Below, in pieces: positions 52,555 through 60,808 of a stretch of 64,000 nt of DNA (positions within the stretch are counted from its first letter, which is position 1; each line of letters opens with the position of its first letter). The position numbers and the translations under genes were made by a program. The DNA is from Geobacter sp. AOG2. Its GTDB lineage: Bacteria; Desulfobacterota; Desulfuromonadia; Geobacterales; Pseudopelobacteraceae. The DNA lies in assembly GCF_019972295.1 (NCBI RefSeq), contig NZ_BLJA01000001.1:3255574-3319573 (forward strand), in the 5' to 3' direction. The notes beneath the pieces were generated by a model, which had not been told where the DNA came from, ran no database searches, and saw only the letters and a program-made list of their open reading frames with translations.

Positions 52555-53397
52555 ATGATCTCCTCGCGAATTTCAGAGATTGAACAGTGGGCCATGTTTT
52601 TGGTCAAGGGGGTTGCCATGGAGTTGTACATGACCCCCAAGCCGGGCCTGGTGGACATGGAGGATTGCGGTTCCCACCACGACCTGTCCTTAGCCACAAT
52701 GGAAGGCTCGATCCGGATTATTGCCGGCTATCTCCACCAACTGTGCGGCTCCCTTGCCTCCGGCGAGGACTTCACCCGTCAGGCCGCCATTGGCAGGCGG
52801 GCCGAACAGACCATGCTCAACGACCTGGGCACCAACACCCACAAGGGGTTCCTCTTCTTGAGCGGTCTGTTGCTCGTGGCGCGCTGGCATGCGCGATCTG
52901 AAGATGAACAGGGCCTGCGGGAATGGGTTGCCGCCCTGGCGTGGGAGTTCTTTGACGCCCAGGGGGAACAGGACACCCATGGGCGACGGCAGAGGGTTCG
53001 ATACGGCGCGGGTGGGATCGTGAGGGAGACCTTGAACGGTCTGCCCGCACTTTTTGACGAGGCGGTCCCGGTGTACCTCACGGCTCTTGAGCACCACGGC
53101 CACCCCAAGATCGCCTCGTTTGTCATGCTGGCTCGCCTGATGCAATGCGTGGACGACACCACCACACTCCACCGCTGTGGCACCATGGGCCTTTCTCGTA
53201 TCAGGAGGGATGGTCGGCACCTCGAACGGATCATCGACTTGGGGGAGGATTGCGAACCGTTTCTTTATGCTCTTAACAGGGAGTATGTCAGGATGAATCT
53301 TACCATGGGCGGGGTGGCCGACATGCTGGGACTCTGCTACGGCTATCTGCTCGCCTGCGGATGCCTCTTGGGCGTTCCGGGACGGAACTCCTTTTGA
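52555..53397 (+). CDS. CitG/MdcB-like triphosphoribosyl-dephospho-CoA synthase family protein
   Basis: A 280-residue protein resembling CitG, which makes the prosthetic-group precursor of citrate or malonate lyase acyl carriers. Family motifs: ELYMTPKPGLVDMEDCGSH, HDLSLATMEGSI, AEQTMLNDLGTNTHKGFLFL and RYGAGGIVRETLNGLPALFDEA. No citrate lyase, malonate decarboxylase or CitX gene lies in the window, so it is an orphan here. Upstream is the GTATACA dyad. The C-terminal third is less typical. The start could also be an ATG at 52594 or 52618. Confidence 0.75.
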   Translation: MISSRISEIEQWAMFLVKGVAMELYMTPKPGLVDMEDCGSHHDLSLATMEGSIRIIAGYLHQLCGSLASGEDFTRQAAIGRRAEQTMLNDLGTNTHKGFLFLSGLLLVARWHARSEDEQGLREWVAALAWEFFDAQGEQDTHGRRQRVRYGAGGIVRETLNGLPALFDEAVPVYLTALEHHGHPKIASFVMLARLMQCVDDTTTLHRCGTMGLSRIRRDGRHLERIIDLGEDCEPFLYALNREYVRMNLTMGGVADMLGLCYGYLLACGCLLGVPGRNSF

Positions 53398-53403
53398 ACG
53401 CAA

Positions 53404-53445
53404 AAGCGGCCGACGGAATCCTGCGTAAGGTCTCCGGAGCCGCTT
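53404..53445. terminator. Weak hairpin between convergent CitG-like and EF-P-like genes
   Basis: AAGCGGC paired with GCCGCTT across ~28 bases that can form an inner helix, with a T run at 53456-53460. Position between convergent stops supports a terminator. Confidence 0.4.
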
Positions 53446-53468
53446 GATGTGACGCTTTTTCCCGGATG

Positions 53469-54032
53469 TTACGCTCGCGAAATGAACCTGCCGTCGCGGG
53501 TATCCACCTTGATTTTTTCTCCGGTTTCCAGGTACGGCGGGACCTGCAACCTGAGCCCGGTCTCCAGGAGGGCCTCCTTGGTTTGGGCCGTGGCGGTGGC
53601 GTTCTTAAGCGCTGGCGCGGTCTCCGTGACGGTCAGCTCTACAGTCATGGGTAACTCCACATTGACCAGCCGCCCTTCGAAGAGCCCCAACACAACCTCG
53701 GTGCCCTCCAGCAGGTAGTTGGCCAGCGTTTCGAACTCCTCCTCGGCCACCTCGAACTGTTCATAGGTTTCCAAATCCATAAAAACACCCTTTGAACCGT
53801 CGGCATAGAGGAATTGGCCTTTGTTGCGGCCATAGTCCGCCTCGTCCACCTTATCTCCGGAACGAAAGGTCTTATCCAGAACCTGGGAGGTAATGAGGTT
53901 TCGGTAGCGGGTCTTGACCATGGTATTGGCTCCCCGGGCCGACGGTGATTGGAAGGTGACGTCAAGGATCAGGCAGGGCGCGCCGTCCAACTGGATGACG
54001 AGCCCTTTTTTGAAGTCGGATGTGGTGAACAT
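53469..54032 (-). CDS. efpL: Elongation factor P paralogue, EfpL/YeiP type
   Basis: A 187-residue three-domain EF-P-family protein. The tip loop of domain I reads QSPSARGANTMVK, with Arg33 in the SP(S/T)ARGA motif of the YeiP/EfpL branch instead of the Lys34 of canonical E. coli EF-P. Further YeiP-like parts are YVDG-like LYADGSKGVFMDLETY and the C-terminal ETAPALKNATATAQ and GLRLQVPPYLETGEKIKVDTRDGR. EF-P proteins relieve ribosome stalling at polyproline and related motifs. No modification enzyme gene (EpmA/B, EarP) is adjacent. Plain efp is the alternative label. Confidence 0.75.
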   Translation of the reverse strand: MFTTSDFKKGLVIQLDGAPCLILDVTFQSPSARGANTMVKTRYRNLITSQVLDKTFRSGDKVDEADYGRNKGQFLYADGSKGVFMDLETYEQFEVAEEEFETLANYLLEGTEVVLGLFEGRLVNVELPMTVELTVTETAPALKNATATAQTKEALLETGLRLQVPPYLETGEKIKVDTRDGRFISRA

Positions 54033-54069
54033 GGGATTCTCCTTGTTAATAATAGTCTTTCAAAATCAA

Positions 54070-54222
54070 CATCTGCCACAGAGACACGGAGACACAGAGG
54101 TTCACAGAGAAAAGCATAACATCATGGGGGTAAACTAAGATAAGGATTGTTGCTCTTTGTTTGCCTTACTCCAGGTTTTCTCTGTGTCTCTGTGTCTCTG
54201 TGTCTCCGTGGCAGATTTGCCG
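54070..54222. repeat. Family C (CTCTGTG-type) inverted element, copy C4 (best preserved)
   Basis: Left arm CTGCCACAGAGACACGGAGA followed by CACAGAG; right arm CTCTGTGTCTCTGTGTCTCC followed by GTGGCAGATTT. The arms are ~40 bases, near-perfect inverted repeats, around ~60 AT-rich bases. It fills the gap between queF and the EF-P-like gene. Confidence 0.7.
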
Positions 54223-54232
54223 TAGTTTCGTG

Positions 54233-54664
54233 CTATTTCTTGCGGTATTCGGCCGTGGGCCAGAAGGGGATGCCGCCACGGGGGGTGAATTCGCCCCGCA
54301 CCGTCAGCCAAGCCGGTTCGAGCAGCTTGACCAGGTCGTTGCAGATGCGGTTGACGCTGGCCTCGTGGAATTCGCCGTGCATGCGGAAGGAACCAAGGTA
54401 GAGTTTGAGGCTCTTGCTCTCGACGCAGAGCCGGTCAGGCTGGTAGTCGATGACGATCTTGGCGAAGTCCGGCTGGCCGGTCATGGGGCAGAGGCAGGTG
54501 AACTCCGGGCATTCGATGTGCAACGTGCCCACGGCCCCGGCCGGATTCATGTCCGGTTGGGCAAAAGGGCTGGGGAATGATTCCAGAAGCCCGGCGTCGG
54601 GTTGGTCGTAGCGGTAGGCCGTCGCCCCGGCTCCCAATGATTTCAGATTTTCGTGAAGCGCCAT
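54233..54664 (-). CDS. queF: NADPH-dependent 7-cyano-7-deazaguanine reductase
   Basis: A 143-residue unimodular QueF reducing preQ0 to preQ1 in queuosine synthesis. FTCLCPMTGQPDFAKI contains the catalytic Cys and Asp. ESKSLKLYLGSFRMHGEFHE contains the substrate Glu/His. Size fits the YkvM-type class. The pathway entry enzyme GTP cyclohydrolase (folE2) is at 8.7 kb. The family C element lies downstream. Confidence 0.96.
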   Translation of the reverse strand: MALHENLKSLGAGATAYRYDQPDAGLLESFPSPFAQPDMNPAGAVGTLHIECPEFTCLCPMTGQPDFAKIVIDYQPDRLCVESKSLKLYLGSFRMHGEFHEASVNRICNDLVKLLEPAWLTVRGEFTPRGGIPFWPTAEYRKK

Positions 54665-54719
54665 AGTATATATCTCCCTTGCGATCGGTCCGAAACGAGC
54701 GACACAATACCATTACGTC

Positions 54720-54869
54720 GTGTTTCAGGCAACCCTTTGCAACGCCCCCACCGGGTTCCGCGGTGGAGGCGCCGCCGGAAGGCTAAAGACCGGTATTACA
54801 AAGGATGAAGTAAACGCACTGGCCGCGCAGATTGGCCGCGAATGCAAAACAGTATGTCTAACTGGATAA
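54720..54869 (+). pseudogene. Possible gene remnant (49-codon frame)
   Basis: Between divergent queF and the nucleotidyltransferase, a GTG-started frame ends at TAA 54869. Its second half (LKTGITKDEVNALAAQIGRE) has ordinary protein composition and codon use, but there is no ribosome site and no recognised family. It may be a decayed gene or chance. Nothing else was seen in 54665-54935. Confidence 0.2.
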
Positions 54870-54935
54870 ACAGCGTGTATACTTGCGGAGATACGACTCC
54901 CAAGCGATACCACATCTTCGGGGGATGGAGCGTTA

Positions 54936-57608
54936 ATGGACGTCATAACCACCCACACCAATGCCGATTTCGACTGTCTGGGCGCCATGGTCGCCGCGGC
55001 CCGGCTTTACCCCGGCGCCCTGATCGCCTTTCCCGGCTCCCAGGAAAAGGCGGTGCGCGATTTTCTGGGCGTCCGTCCCGAGTATCTTCCCGGTGTCGTT
55101 CGCGCCAAAGATATCGACCTGGATGCTGTTACCCGGCTGATTGTCGTCGATTGTCAGCATGGAGGACGCATCGGCCGTTTTGCAACCCTCTTGGAGCGTC
55201 CCGGCCTTGAAATCCATATTTATGACCATCACCCGATTACGGAACAGAGCATCCGGCCGACCGGCGGCATGATCTGCACCTGCGGCTCGTCATCCACCAT
55301 CCTGGGCGGGCTCCTGATGGAACAGGGTGTAGAGCTTACGCCGGAAGAGGCCACGCTGATCATGCTCGGCATCCATGAGGACACCGGTCGGCTGCTGTTT
55401 GCCTCGACCACACGGGACGACTATCGCGTGGCAGCCTGGCTCATGGAACGGGGCGCACGGGTGAACGTGGTGGCCGAGGCCCTCTCCCAAGAGTTGAGCA
55501 GCCAGCAGATGGAACTCCTGAAACGGCTGCTGGCCACACTCAAGACCACGGCAATCAACGGGGTCAATATTTCCATCGCCCACGCCACGAGTGATCGGTA
55601 TGTGGGTGACATCGCCGCCCTTGCCCACCTGATGCGGGACATGGAGAATCTGGATACCCTCTTTGTGGTGGTCTCCATGGAGAGCCGCGTCTATCTGGTG
55701 GCGCGCAGCCGCATCCTGGAGGTGAACGTGGGGGATATCCTGCGTCGTTTCCACGGGGGAGGCCACGCAACCGCCGCATCGGCCGTGGTCCGGGACCAGA
55801 CGTTGCAGCACGTGCTGCAACGTCTGGATGAACAACTGCGGATCGAGGTCAGCCCCCGATTCTGCGCCGGGGATATCATGTCCGCCCCAGTCAAGACCAT
55901 GTCGGACGATGTTACCATCGCCGAAGCCCGGGACCTTTTGACCCGCTACAACTGTAACGCCATGCCGGTTGTGTCCGAAGAACGGATGATCGGGATCATC
56001 TCCCGCAAGATCGTGGAGAAGGCGCTCTACCACAACCTGGGGGCCGCTCCGGCCACCGACTTTATGCACACAGAATTCATGCGGGCTGCTCCCACCACCC
56101 CCATCGTCGACATTCAGGAATATATGGTGGAGGGCAACCGCCGCTTCGTGCCGGTATTCAGGGGGGAGGAGCTTGCCGGAGCAGTGACGCGCACGGACTT
56201 GTTACGCCATATGTACGGTGGTCGCCGGGGCGAACCGGGGGCGCTGTACGATGTGGAAGCCCTCAGCTTTTCCCCAAAAAACCGCTCTATAGCCGGCCTG
56301 CTGGGCAAGCGGCTTCCCGCGGCCGCCTGTAAGCTCCTACACGACCTGGGGACCATCGGCGATGAATTGGGACTGGCGGTGTATGCAATCGGCGGATTCG
56401 TGCGCGACCTGCTATTGGGTGTGGCGAATCTGGATATCGACATCACGGTGGAGGGGGACGGCATTTTTTTCGCCGAACAGTTTGCGGCCCGCCACGGCTG
56501 TAGGGTTCGCAGTCACCGGACCTTCAACACGGCGGTGGTAATCTTCCCGGACGGCGTCAAGATTGACGTGGCCAGTACCCGCCTGGAATACTACGAATCG
56601 CCCGGCGTGCTCCCCACTGTGGAGCGCTCCTCATTGCGCCACGACTTGTATCGGCGGGATTTTACCATTAATACCCTGGCGGTGTGTCTGAACAGCGGGT
56701 CGTTCGGGCGCCTGACCGACTACTTTGCCGGCCAGCAGGACCTTCAGGAACGGCTTGTCAGGGTGCTGCACAATCTCTCCTTCGTGGAGGACCCTACCCG
56801 GGTCTTTCGGGCGATCCGTTTCGAGCAACGCCTCGGTTTTCATATTGCCCCTCATACCGAAAACCTGATCCGCAGCGCGGTGCGGATGAATGTCCTGGAC
56901 AAGGTGGGAGGGCCGCGCCTTCTGAATGAATTGATCCAGATCCTGCGAGAAAAGGAACCGGCCGGGGCCATTATCCGTATGGCCGGTTTCGGCCTGTTGC
57001 CGTTCATCCATCCTGCCCTCAAGTTGCCCCCCGAAACCAGGCGGGTTGTGGATGAAACAGCTCGGATCCTTGCCTGGTTCCGTCTGCTGTATCTGCCGGA
57101 CATCTGCGAACAGTGGCAGGTCTATTTTCTGGCCTTGGGTGACCGGCTCACCAACGACGAGTTTCACGACGCCTGCCGCCGGTTGGCGGTGCCAGGGCGT
57201 GTCTCCGTCAAGGTTTTCTGCCACCGTCGGCGGGCGTTAGGAATCTTGGACGTCATTCAACGGAGATTGAAACGCAGCCCTGAAGTTCGTAATAGCGAAA
57301 TTTATTCATGGTTCCACGGGTTGCCACTGGAGATGCTCCTCTACCTGGCCGCGCGCGCCAGTCGCGAGGAGGTCAGGCGTTTTATCTCCCACTACGTTTC
57401 CCATCTGCGGCAGCTCCGCTGTTCCCTTGACGGAAACGGATTGGCTGCGTTGGGGCTGGCACCGGGGCCGCGGTTCCGCAGGATCATGGATCGACTTCTG
57501 GTGGCCCGCCTCGACGGAGAGGTCGTCAATGATGAGCAGGAGCGTGCCTTGGCACTGCTGCTTATTTCGTCAGATAACGGAAGTTGTGTTGCAAAAACGC
57601 ATCATTGA
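54936..57608 (+). CDS. DHH-CBS-tRNA nucleotidyltransferase fusion (CCA/A-adding type)
   Basis: An 890-residue multidomain protein. The N-terminal DHH/DHHA1 phosphoesterase-like region has THTNADFDCLGAMVAA, VDCQHGG, IYDHHPI and FHGGGHATAASA. Two CBS domains follow at about 310-430. A class II poly(A) polymerase/tRNA nucleotidyltransferase then has YAIGGFVRDLLLGVANLDIDI with the catalytic acidic pair, VIFPDGVKIDVASTR, RRDFTINTLA and the RNA-binding FVEDPTRVFRAIRFEQRLGF. Such fusions occur in Geobacter and Aquifex relatives, where A-adding and CC-adding activities can be split. No second tRNA nucleotidyltransferase is visible in the window. Confidence 0.88.
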   Translation: MDVITTHTNADFDCLGAMVAAARLYPGALIAFPGSQEKAVRDFLGVRPEYLPGVVRAKDIDLDAVTRLIVVDCQHGGRIGRFATLLERPGLEIHIYDHHPITEQSIRPTGGMICTCGSSSTILGGLLMEQGVELTPEEATLIMLGIHEDTGRLLFASTTRDDYRVAAWLMERGARVNVVAEALSQELSSQQMELLKRLLATLKTTAINGVNISIAHATSDRYVGDIAALAHLMRDMENLDTLFVVVSMESRVYLVARSRILEVNVGDILRRFHGGGHATAASAVVRDQTLQHVLQRLDEQLRIEVSPRFCAGDIMSAPVKTMSDDVTIAEARDLLTRYNCNAMPVVSEERMIGIISRKIVEKALYHNLGAAPATDFMHTEFMRAAPTTPIVDIQEYMVEGNRRFVPVFRGEELAGAVTRTDLLRHMYGGRRGEPGALYDVEALSFSPKNRSIAGLLGKRLPAAACKLLHDLGTIGDELGLAVYAIGGFVRDLLLGVANLDIDITVEGDGIFFAEQFAARHGCRVRSHRTFNTAVVIFPDGVKIDVASTRLEYYESPGVLPTVERSSLRHDLYRRDFTINTLAVCLNSGSFGRLTDYFAGQQDLQERLVRVLHNLSFVEDPTRVFRAIRFEQRLGFHIAPHTENLIRSAVRMNVLDKVGGPRLLNELIQILREKEPAGAIIRMAGFGLLPFIHPALKLPPETRRVVDETARILAWFRLLYLPDICEQWQVYFLALGDRLTNDEFHDACRRLAVPGRVSVKVFCHRRRALGILDVIQRRLKRSPEVRNSEIYSWFHGLPLEMLLYLAARASREEVRRFISHYVSHLRQLRCSLDGNGLAALGLAPGPRFRRIMDRLLVARLDGEVVNDEQERALALLLISSDNGSCVAKTHH

Positions 57609-57721
57609 CATGGAGGTGCTCTCCAGTCCTGCCCCCGGGTTTTCTTTTAATAGCCCCTGTTTTTATCTCTAACATGTTGTAAATATGGTTATTATTTAAT
57701 TTGGAGGGTTTTTGGTGGTCT

Positions 57722-57738
57722 TTGGCACCATCCCTGCA
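57722..57738 (+). promoter_or_regulatory. Sigma-54 (RpoN) promoter
   Basis: TTGGCAC-CATCC-CTGCA: the -24 GG (57724-57725) and -12 GC (57736-57737) are separated by exactly ten bases, with the expected TGGCAC and TGCA contexts. It lies ~40 bases upstream of the glycine-rich protein gene on the same strand. The enhancer site was not identified. Confidence 0.7.
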
Positions 57739-57779
57739 TTTTACTGAGGACGACAAATCCAGCGTAGCGAGGGTGGTAT

Positions 57780-58169
57780 ATGAAATCAATGGCACGTTTT
57801 GTCACACTGATCACCTGCTGTGCCATACTGGCTTCGGCAGTATCTGCCTTTGCCGGTGATAATGTCTTTCGTGAGGTGTTTGAGGACGGTTTTTACGGCG
57901 GCGCCGCCGGCGCACTGGTGGGAGCCGCGTTGATGGCCTTTACCAAGAAACCTGCAGATCATCTGGATTACATGGGCTACGGAGCCGCTTCCGGTATCCT
58001 GGTCGGTTCCGCCTATGGCTTAGCCAAATCCGCTCACTCCCTGGCGCAGATTGACAAGGGGAGCATCAAGTTCGCCCTTCCCACTGTTCTGCCCGACCTC
58101 GCCGAGTCACCTGCCTCGCACCAGACAAACATCACTTGGCGCGCCGAGTTATTGCGGGGGACCTTCTAA
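57780..58169 (+). CDS. Exported glycine-rich hypothetical protein under a sigma-54 promoter
   Basis: A 129-residue protein with a clear signal peptide (MKSMARFVTLITCCAILASA, cleavage near SAFA-GD). A glycine-zipper-like hydrophobic segment (GGAAGALVGAALMAF, about residues 40-54) follows, with a second Gly-rich segment (YGAASGILVGSAYG). No known family recognised. A GAGGGTGG ribosome site precedes the ATG. It is flanked by a sigma-54 promoter and a strong terminator, so it is a monocistronic unit with dedicated regulation. Confidence 0.75.
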   Translation: MKSMARFVTLITCCAILASAVSAFAGDNVFREVFEDGFYGGAAGALVGAALMAFTKKPADHLDYMGYGAASGILVGSAYGLAKSAHSLAQIDKGSIKFALPTVLPDLAESPASHQTNITWRAELLRGTF

Positions 58170-58208
58170 TAAGAATTTTTCCGCACCGCTTTATAGCAAC
58201 TGAAAACC

Positions 58209-58243
58209 AATGCCTGTTGCAAAATTGCAACAGGCATTTTTTT
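58209..58243 (+). terminator. Intrinsic terminator after the glycine-rich protein gene
   Basis: AATGCCTGTTGC, loop AAAATT, perfect 12-bp complement GCAACAGGCATT followed by TTTTT. Textbook form. Confidence 0.93.
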
Positions 58244-58300
58244 CTTTGCGTCCCCTGGCGGGTTGTGAGTAAATACCACAAAAAAATCAGGGAGGATGTT

Positions 58301-58615
58301 ATGTCGCAGTTCACAAATGTTACGGTAGTTAAAAAGGCCAATATCTATTTCGACGGCAAGGTTGTCAGCAGGACGGTACTGTTCCCCGACGGCAGCAAGA
58401 AGACGCTGGGTGTCATGCAGCCGGGGGATTACGAGTTTTCCACCGGAGCCGCCGAAGAGATGGATATTCTGGCTGGTGAACTGGAATGGCAGTTGAAGGG
58501 TGAAAAGGAATGGAAACGGGTTGCGGCCGGCCAGGCGTTCAACGTGCCCGCCCACTCCACGTTCCTGATGAGGATGGAAACGGTGGTGGATTATTGCTGC
58601 TCTTTCCTGCCGTAG
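58301..58615 (+). CDS. ppnP: Pyrimidine/purine nucleoside phosphorylase PpnP (YaiE)
   Basis: A 104-residue cupin of the PpnP/DUF1255 family, which phosphorolyses many nucleosides to base plus ribose-1-phosphate. KANIYFDGKVVSRTVLFPDGSKKTLGVM, YEFSTGAAEEMDILAGE and AGQAFNVPAHSTF are the family signatures. The ATG at 58301 follows GGGAGGA. Adjacent upp and uraA make a base-salvage context. Confidence 0.93.
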   Translation: MSQFTNVTVVKKANIYFDGKVVSRTVLFPDGSKKTLGVMQPGDYEFSTGAAEEMDILAGELEWQLKGEKEWKRVAAGQAFNVPAHSTFLMRMETVVDYCCSFLP

Positions 58616-58703
58616 CCGGTCTGTACAAACACGAGCGTCCCGTTCGGTGAACTAACCGGACATGTCACTAGACACGGAATCCCCATCTCAAAGGAATCAT
58701 TTC

Positions 58704-59333
58704 ATGAGCGTCCACGAAGTCAATCACCCTCTGGTGAAACATAAGATCGGCCTGATGCGCGAGGCCGGCATCAGCACCAAAAAGTTTCGCGAACTGACGG
58801 CTGAAATCGCCTCCCTTCTCTCCTACGAGGCCTGCCGTGATTTTCCCCTGGAGGGCAAGAGTATCGAGGGGTGGGATGGCAGTGCGGTGCAGATTCAGCA
58901 GATCAAAGGCAAAAAAGTCACCGTGGTGCCTATCCTGCGGGCCGGGATCGGCATGCTCAACGGAGTGTTGGATATGATCCCCAACGCAAAGGTGAGCGTG
59001 GTGGGGCTGGCGCGCAACGAAGAGACTCTGGAGGCTCATACCTATTACGAAAAATTTGTCGGGCGCCTGGATGAACGTCTGGCCTTGATCATTGACCCCA
59101 TGCTGGCCACCGGCGGCTCCCTCGACGCCACCATCGTCATGCTGAAGAAGAACGGCTGCCGACAGATTCGCGTCCTCTCGCTGGTGGCTGCGCCGGAAGG
59201 CCTCGCCCGCATCGCAGAGGCCCATCCCGAGGTGGATATCTATGTGGCGGCCATCGACGAGCGGCTCAACCGCAACGGCTACATCCTGCCCGGGTTGGGG
59301 GATGCCGGCGACAAGATATTCGGCACTAAGTAA
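58704..59333 (+). CDS. upp: Uracil phosphoribosyltransferase
   Basis: A 209-residue PRTase converting uracil plus PRPP to [31 protein letters not shown] starts the protein. [21 protein letters not shown] and the PRPP loop [16 protein letters not shown] follow, and the uracil-binding [17 protein letters not shown] ends it. AAGGA precedes the ATG at 58704. It lies 46 bases upstream of uraA, and the two are likely one operon. Confidence 0.97.
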   Translation: MSVHEVNHPLVKHKIGLMREAGISTKKFRELTAEIASLLSYEACRDFPLEGKSIEGWDGSAVQIQQIKGKKVTVVPILRAGIGMLNGVLDMIPNAKVSVVGLARNEETLEAHTYYEKFVGRLDERLALIIDPMLATGGSLDATIVMLKKNGCRQIRVLSLVAAPEGLARIAEAHPEVDIYVAAIDERLNRNGYILPGLGDAGDKIFGTK

Positions 59334-59379
59334 TACGCATCCATCTCTTAATATCCCACCCTTTAAAGGAGCATGCAGC

Positions 59380-60636
59380 ATGCATCTTCCCCCTGAACCG
59401 GTCTGGCGCCAGGCGCTGGCTGGCGCCCAGATCCTCTTCGTGGCCTTCGGCGCTCTGGTGCTGGTGCCAATCCTCACCGGCATGAGCCCAAGTATGGCCC
59501 TTCTGGGCTCCGGCATCGGTACGCTGATTTTTCAGGCTTGCACCAAGCGTAAGGTCCCTATCTATCTCGGATCGTCCTTTGCCTTTATAGCTCCGATCAT
59601 CTACAGTACCCAGACGTGGGGTTTTCCCGCAACACTTTCGGGGCTTTTTGCTGCGGGCTGGCTCTACCTGGCGTTAAGTGCCGTCATCTACCTCAAGGGG
59701 GTCGGGTTCATCCACAGGATCATGCCTCCGGTGGTGGTGGGGCCGATTATCATGATCATCGGCCTGGGGCTGGCCAGCGTAGCGGTCAACATGGCCATGG
59801 GCAAGACCGGCGACGGTAAGGCGGTTTTGGTGGATTACACCACCGCCCTGCTGATAGCGGGCGGCTCCCTGGCGACCACCGCGCTGGTGGCGACCAAGGC
59901 CAAGGGGCTTTTCCGCCTCCTGCCGATCCTCTCCGGCGTGGCGGTAGGGTATTGCCTGTCCGTATCCTTGGGGTTGGTGGATTTCAGCAAGATCGCCGCC
60001 GCCCCCTGGATCGCACTTCCTCACTTGGTGGCACCCCAATGGAACTGGTCTGCGGTGCTGTTCATGATCCCGGTCGCACTGGCCCCGGCCATCGAGCACG
60101 TGGGGGACATCGTTGCTATCGGTGCCGTCACGGGGCGGGACTACACGGAGCACCCCGGTCTGCACCGCACCATGCTGGGCGACGGTTTGGCGGTATGCTG
60201 CGCGGGACTCATCGGTGGACCGCCGGTGACCACTTACGCCGAGGTGACCGGGGCGGTGATGATCACCCGCAACTACAACCCGGTCATCATGACCTGGGCT
60301 GCCTGCTTCGCCATCCTTATGGCGTTTTTCGGTAAGTTCAACGCCATCCTGCAATCCATCCCCGTCCCGGTCATGGGGGGGATCATGATGCTGCTGTTTG
60401 GCAGCATCGCATCAGTTGGCCTTAACACCCTGATCCATGCACGGGTCAACATGCACCGCCCGCGCAATCTGATCATCGTTTCCTTGGTGCTGGTGTTCGG
60501 CATCGGCGGTCTGACGCTCCATCTGGGCGGCGTCAGCCTGCAGGGCGTCAGCCTGTGCGGTATCAGCGCCATCCTGCTGAACCTGATCCTGCCGCGGGAC
60601 AAGGAGCACGAGTCGGAACAGCAGCACGCCTCCTGA
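59380..60636 (+). CDS. uraA: Uracil permease (NCS2/UraA family)
   Basis: A 418-residue nucleobase:cation symporter with ~12-14 helices. LGSSFAFIAPII, MPPVVVGPIIMIIGLGLA, VALAPAIEHVGDIVAIG (acidic substrate site) and LIGGPPVTTYAEVTGAVMITR are NCS2 hallmarks. AAAGGAG precedes the start. Imports uracil for Upp. Confidence 0.95.
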   Translation: MHLPPEPVWRQALAGAQILFVAFGALVLVPILTGMSPSMALLGSGIGTLIFQACTKRKVPIYLGSSFAFIAPIIYSTQTWGFPATLSGLFAAGWLYLALSAVIYLKGVGFIHRIMPPVVVGPIIMIIGLGLASVAVNMAMGKTGDGKAVLVDYTTALLIAGGSLATTALVATKAKGLFRLLPILSGVAVGYCLSVSLGLVDFSKIAAAPWIALPHLVAPQWNWSAVLFMIPVALAPAIEHVGDIVAIGAVTGRDYTEHPGLHRTMLGDGLAVCCAGLIGGPPVTTYAEVTGAVMITRNYNPVIMTWAACFAILMAFFGKFNAILQSIPVPVMGGIMMLLFGSIASVGLNTLIHARVNMHRPRNLIIVSLVLVFGIGGLTLHLGGVSLQGVSLCGISAILLNLILPRDKEHESEQQHAS

Positions 60637-60808
60637 CCGAGGGTGGGCGGCGGGCCGCGGCCTTGAAAAAACGCACTCCGGAGAACCGGTAGCCGTGCCG
60701 TTCGCGGAGGTGGGCATATCTGCTTTTTACTCGCTCGGCCGGAGTGATTTATGTTATGGATCAATCTCTTCTCGTTACTGAATACAGGTGGGACTGCACG
60801 GTGATTGC

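Noticed and set aside
54665-54935. preQ1 or cobalamin riboswitch near queF
   Set aside because: No matching core on either strand. The GC-rich inverted segment near 54745-54775 does not fit these folds.
57609-57779. Possible cyclic-di-nucleotide (GEMM) riboswitch upstream of the glycine-rich protein
   Set aside because: GEMM switches are common in Geobacter, but the conserved GEMM core was not found. The sigma-54 promoter explains the conserved-looking part.
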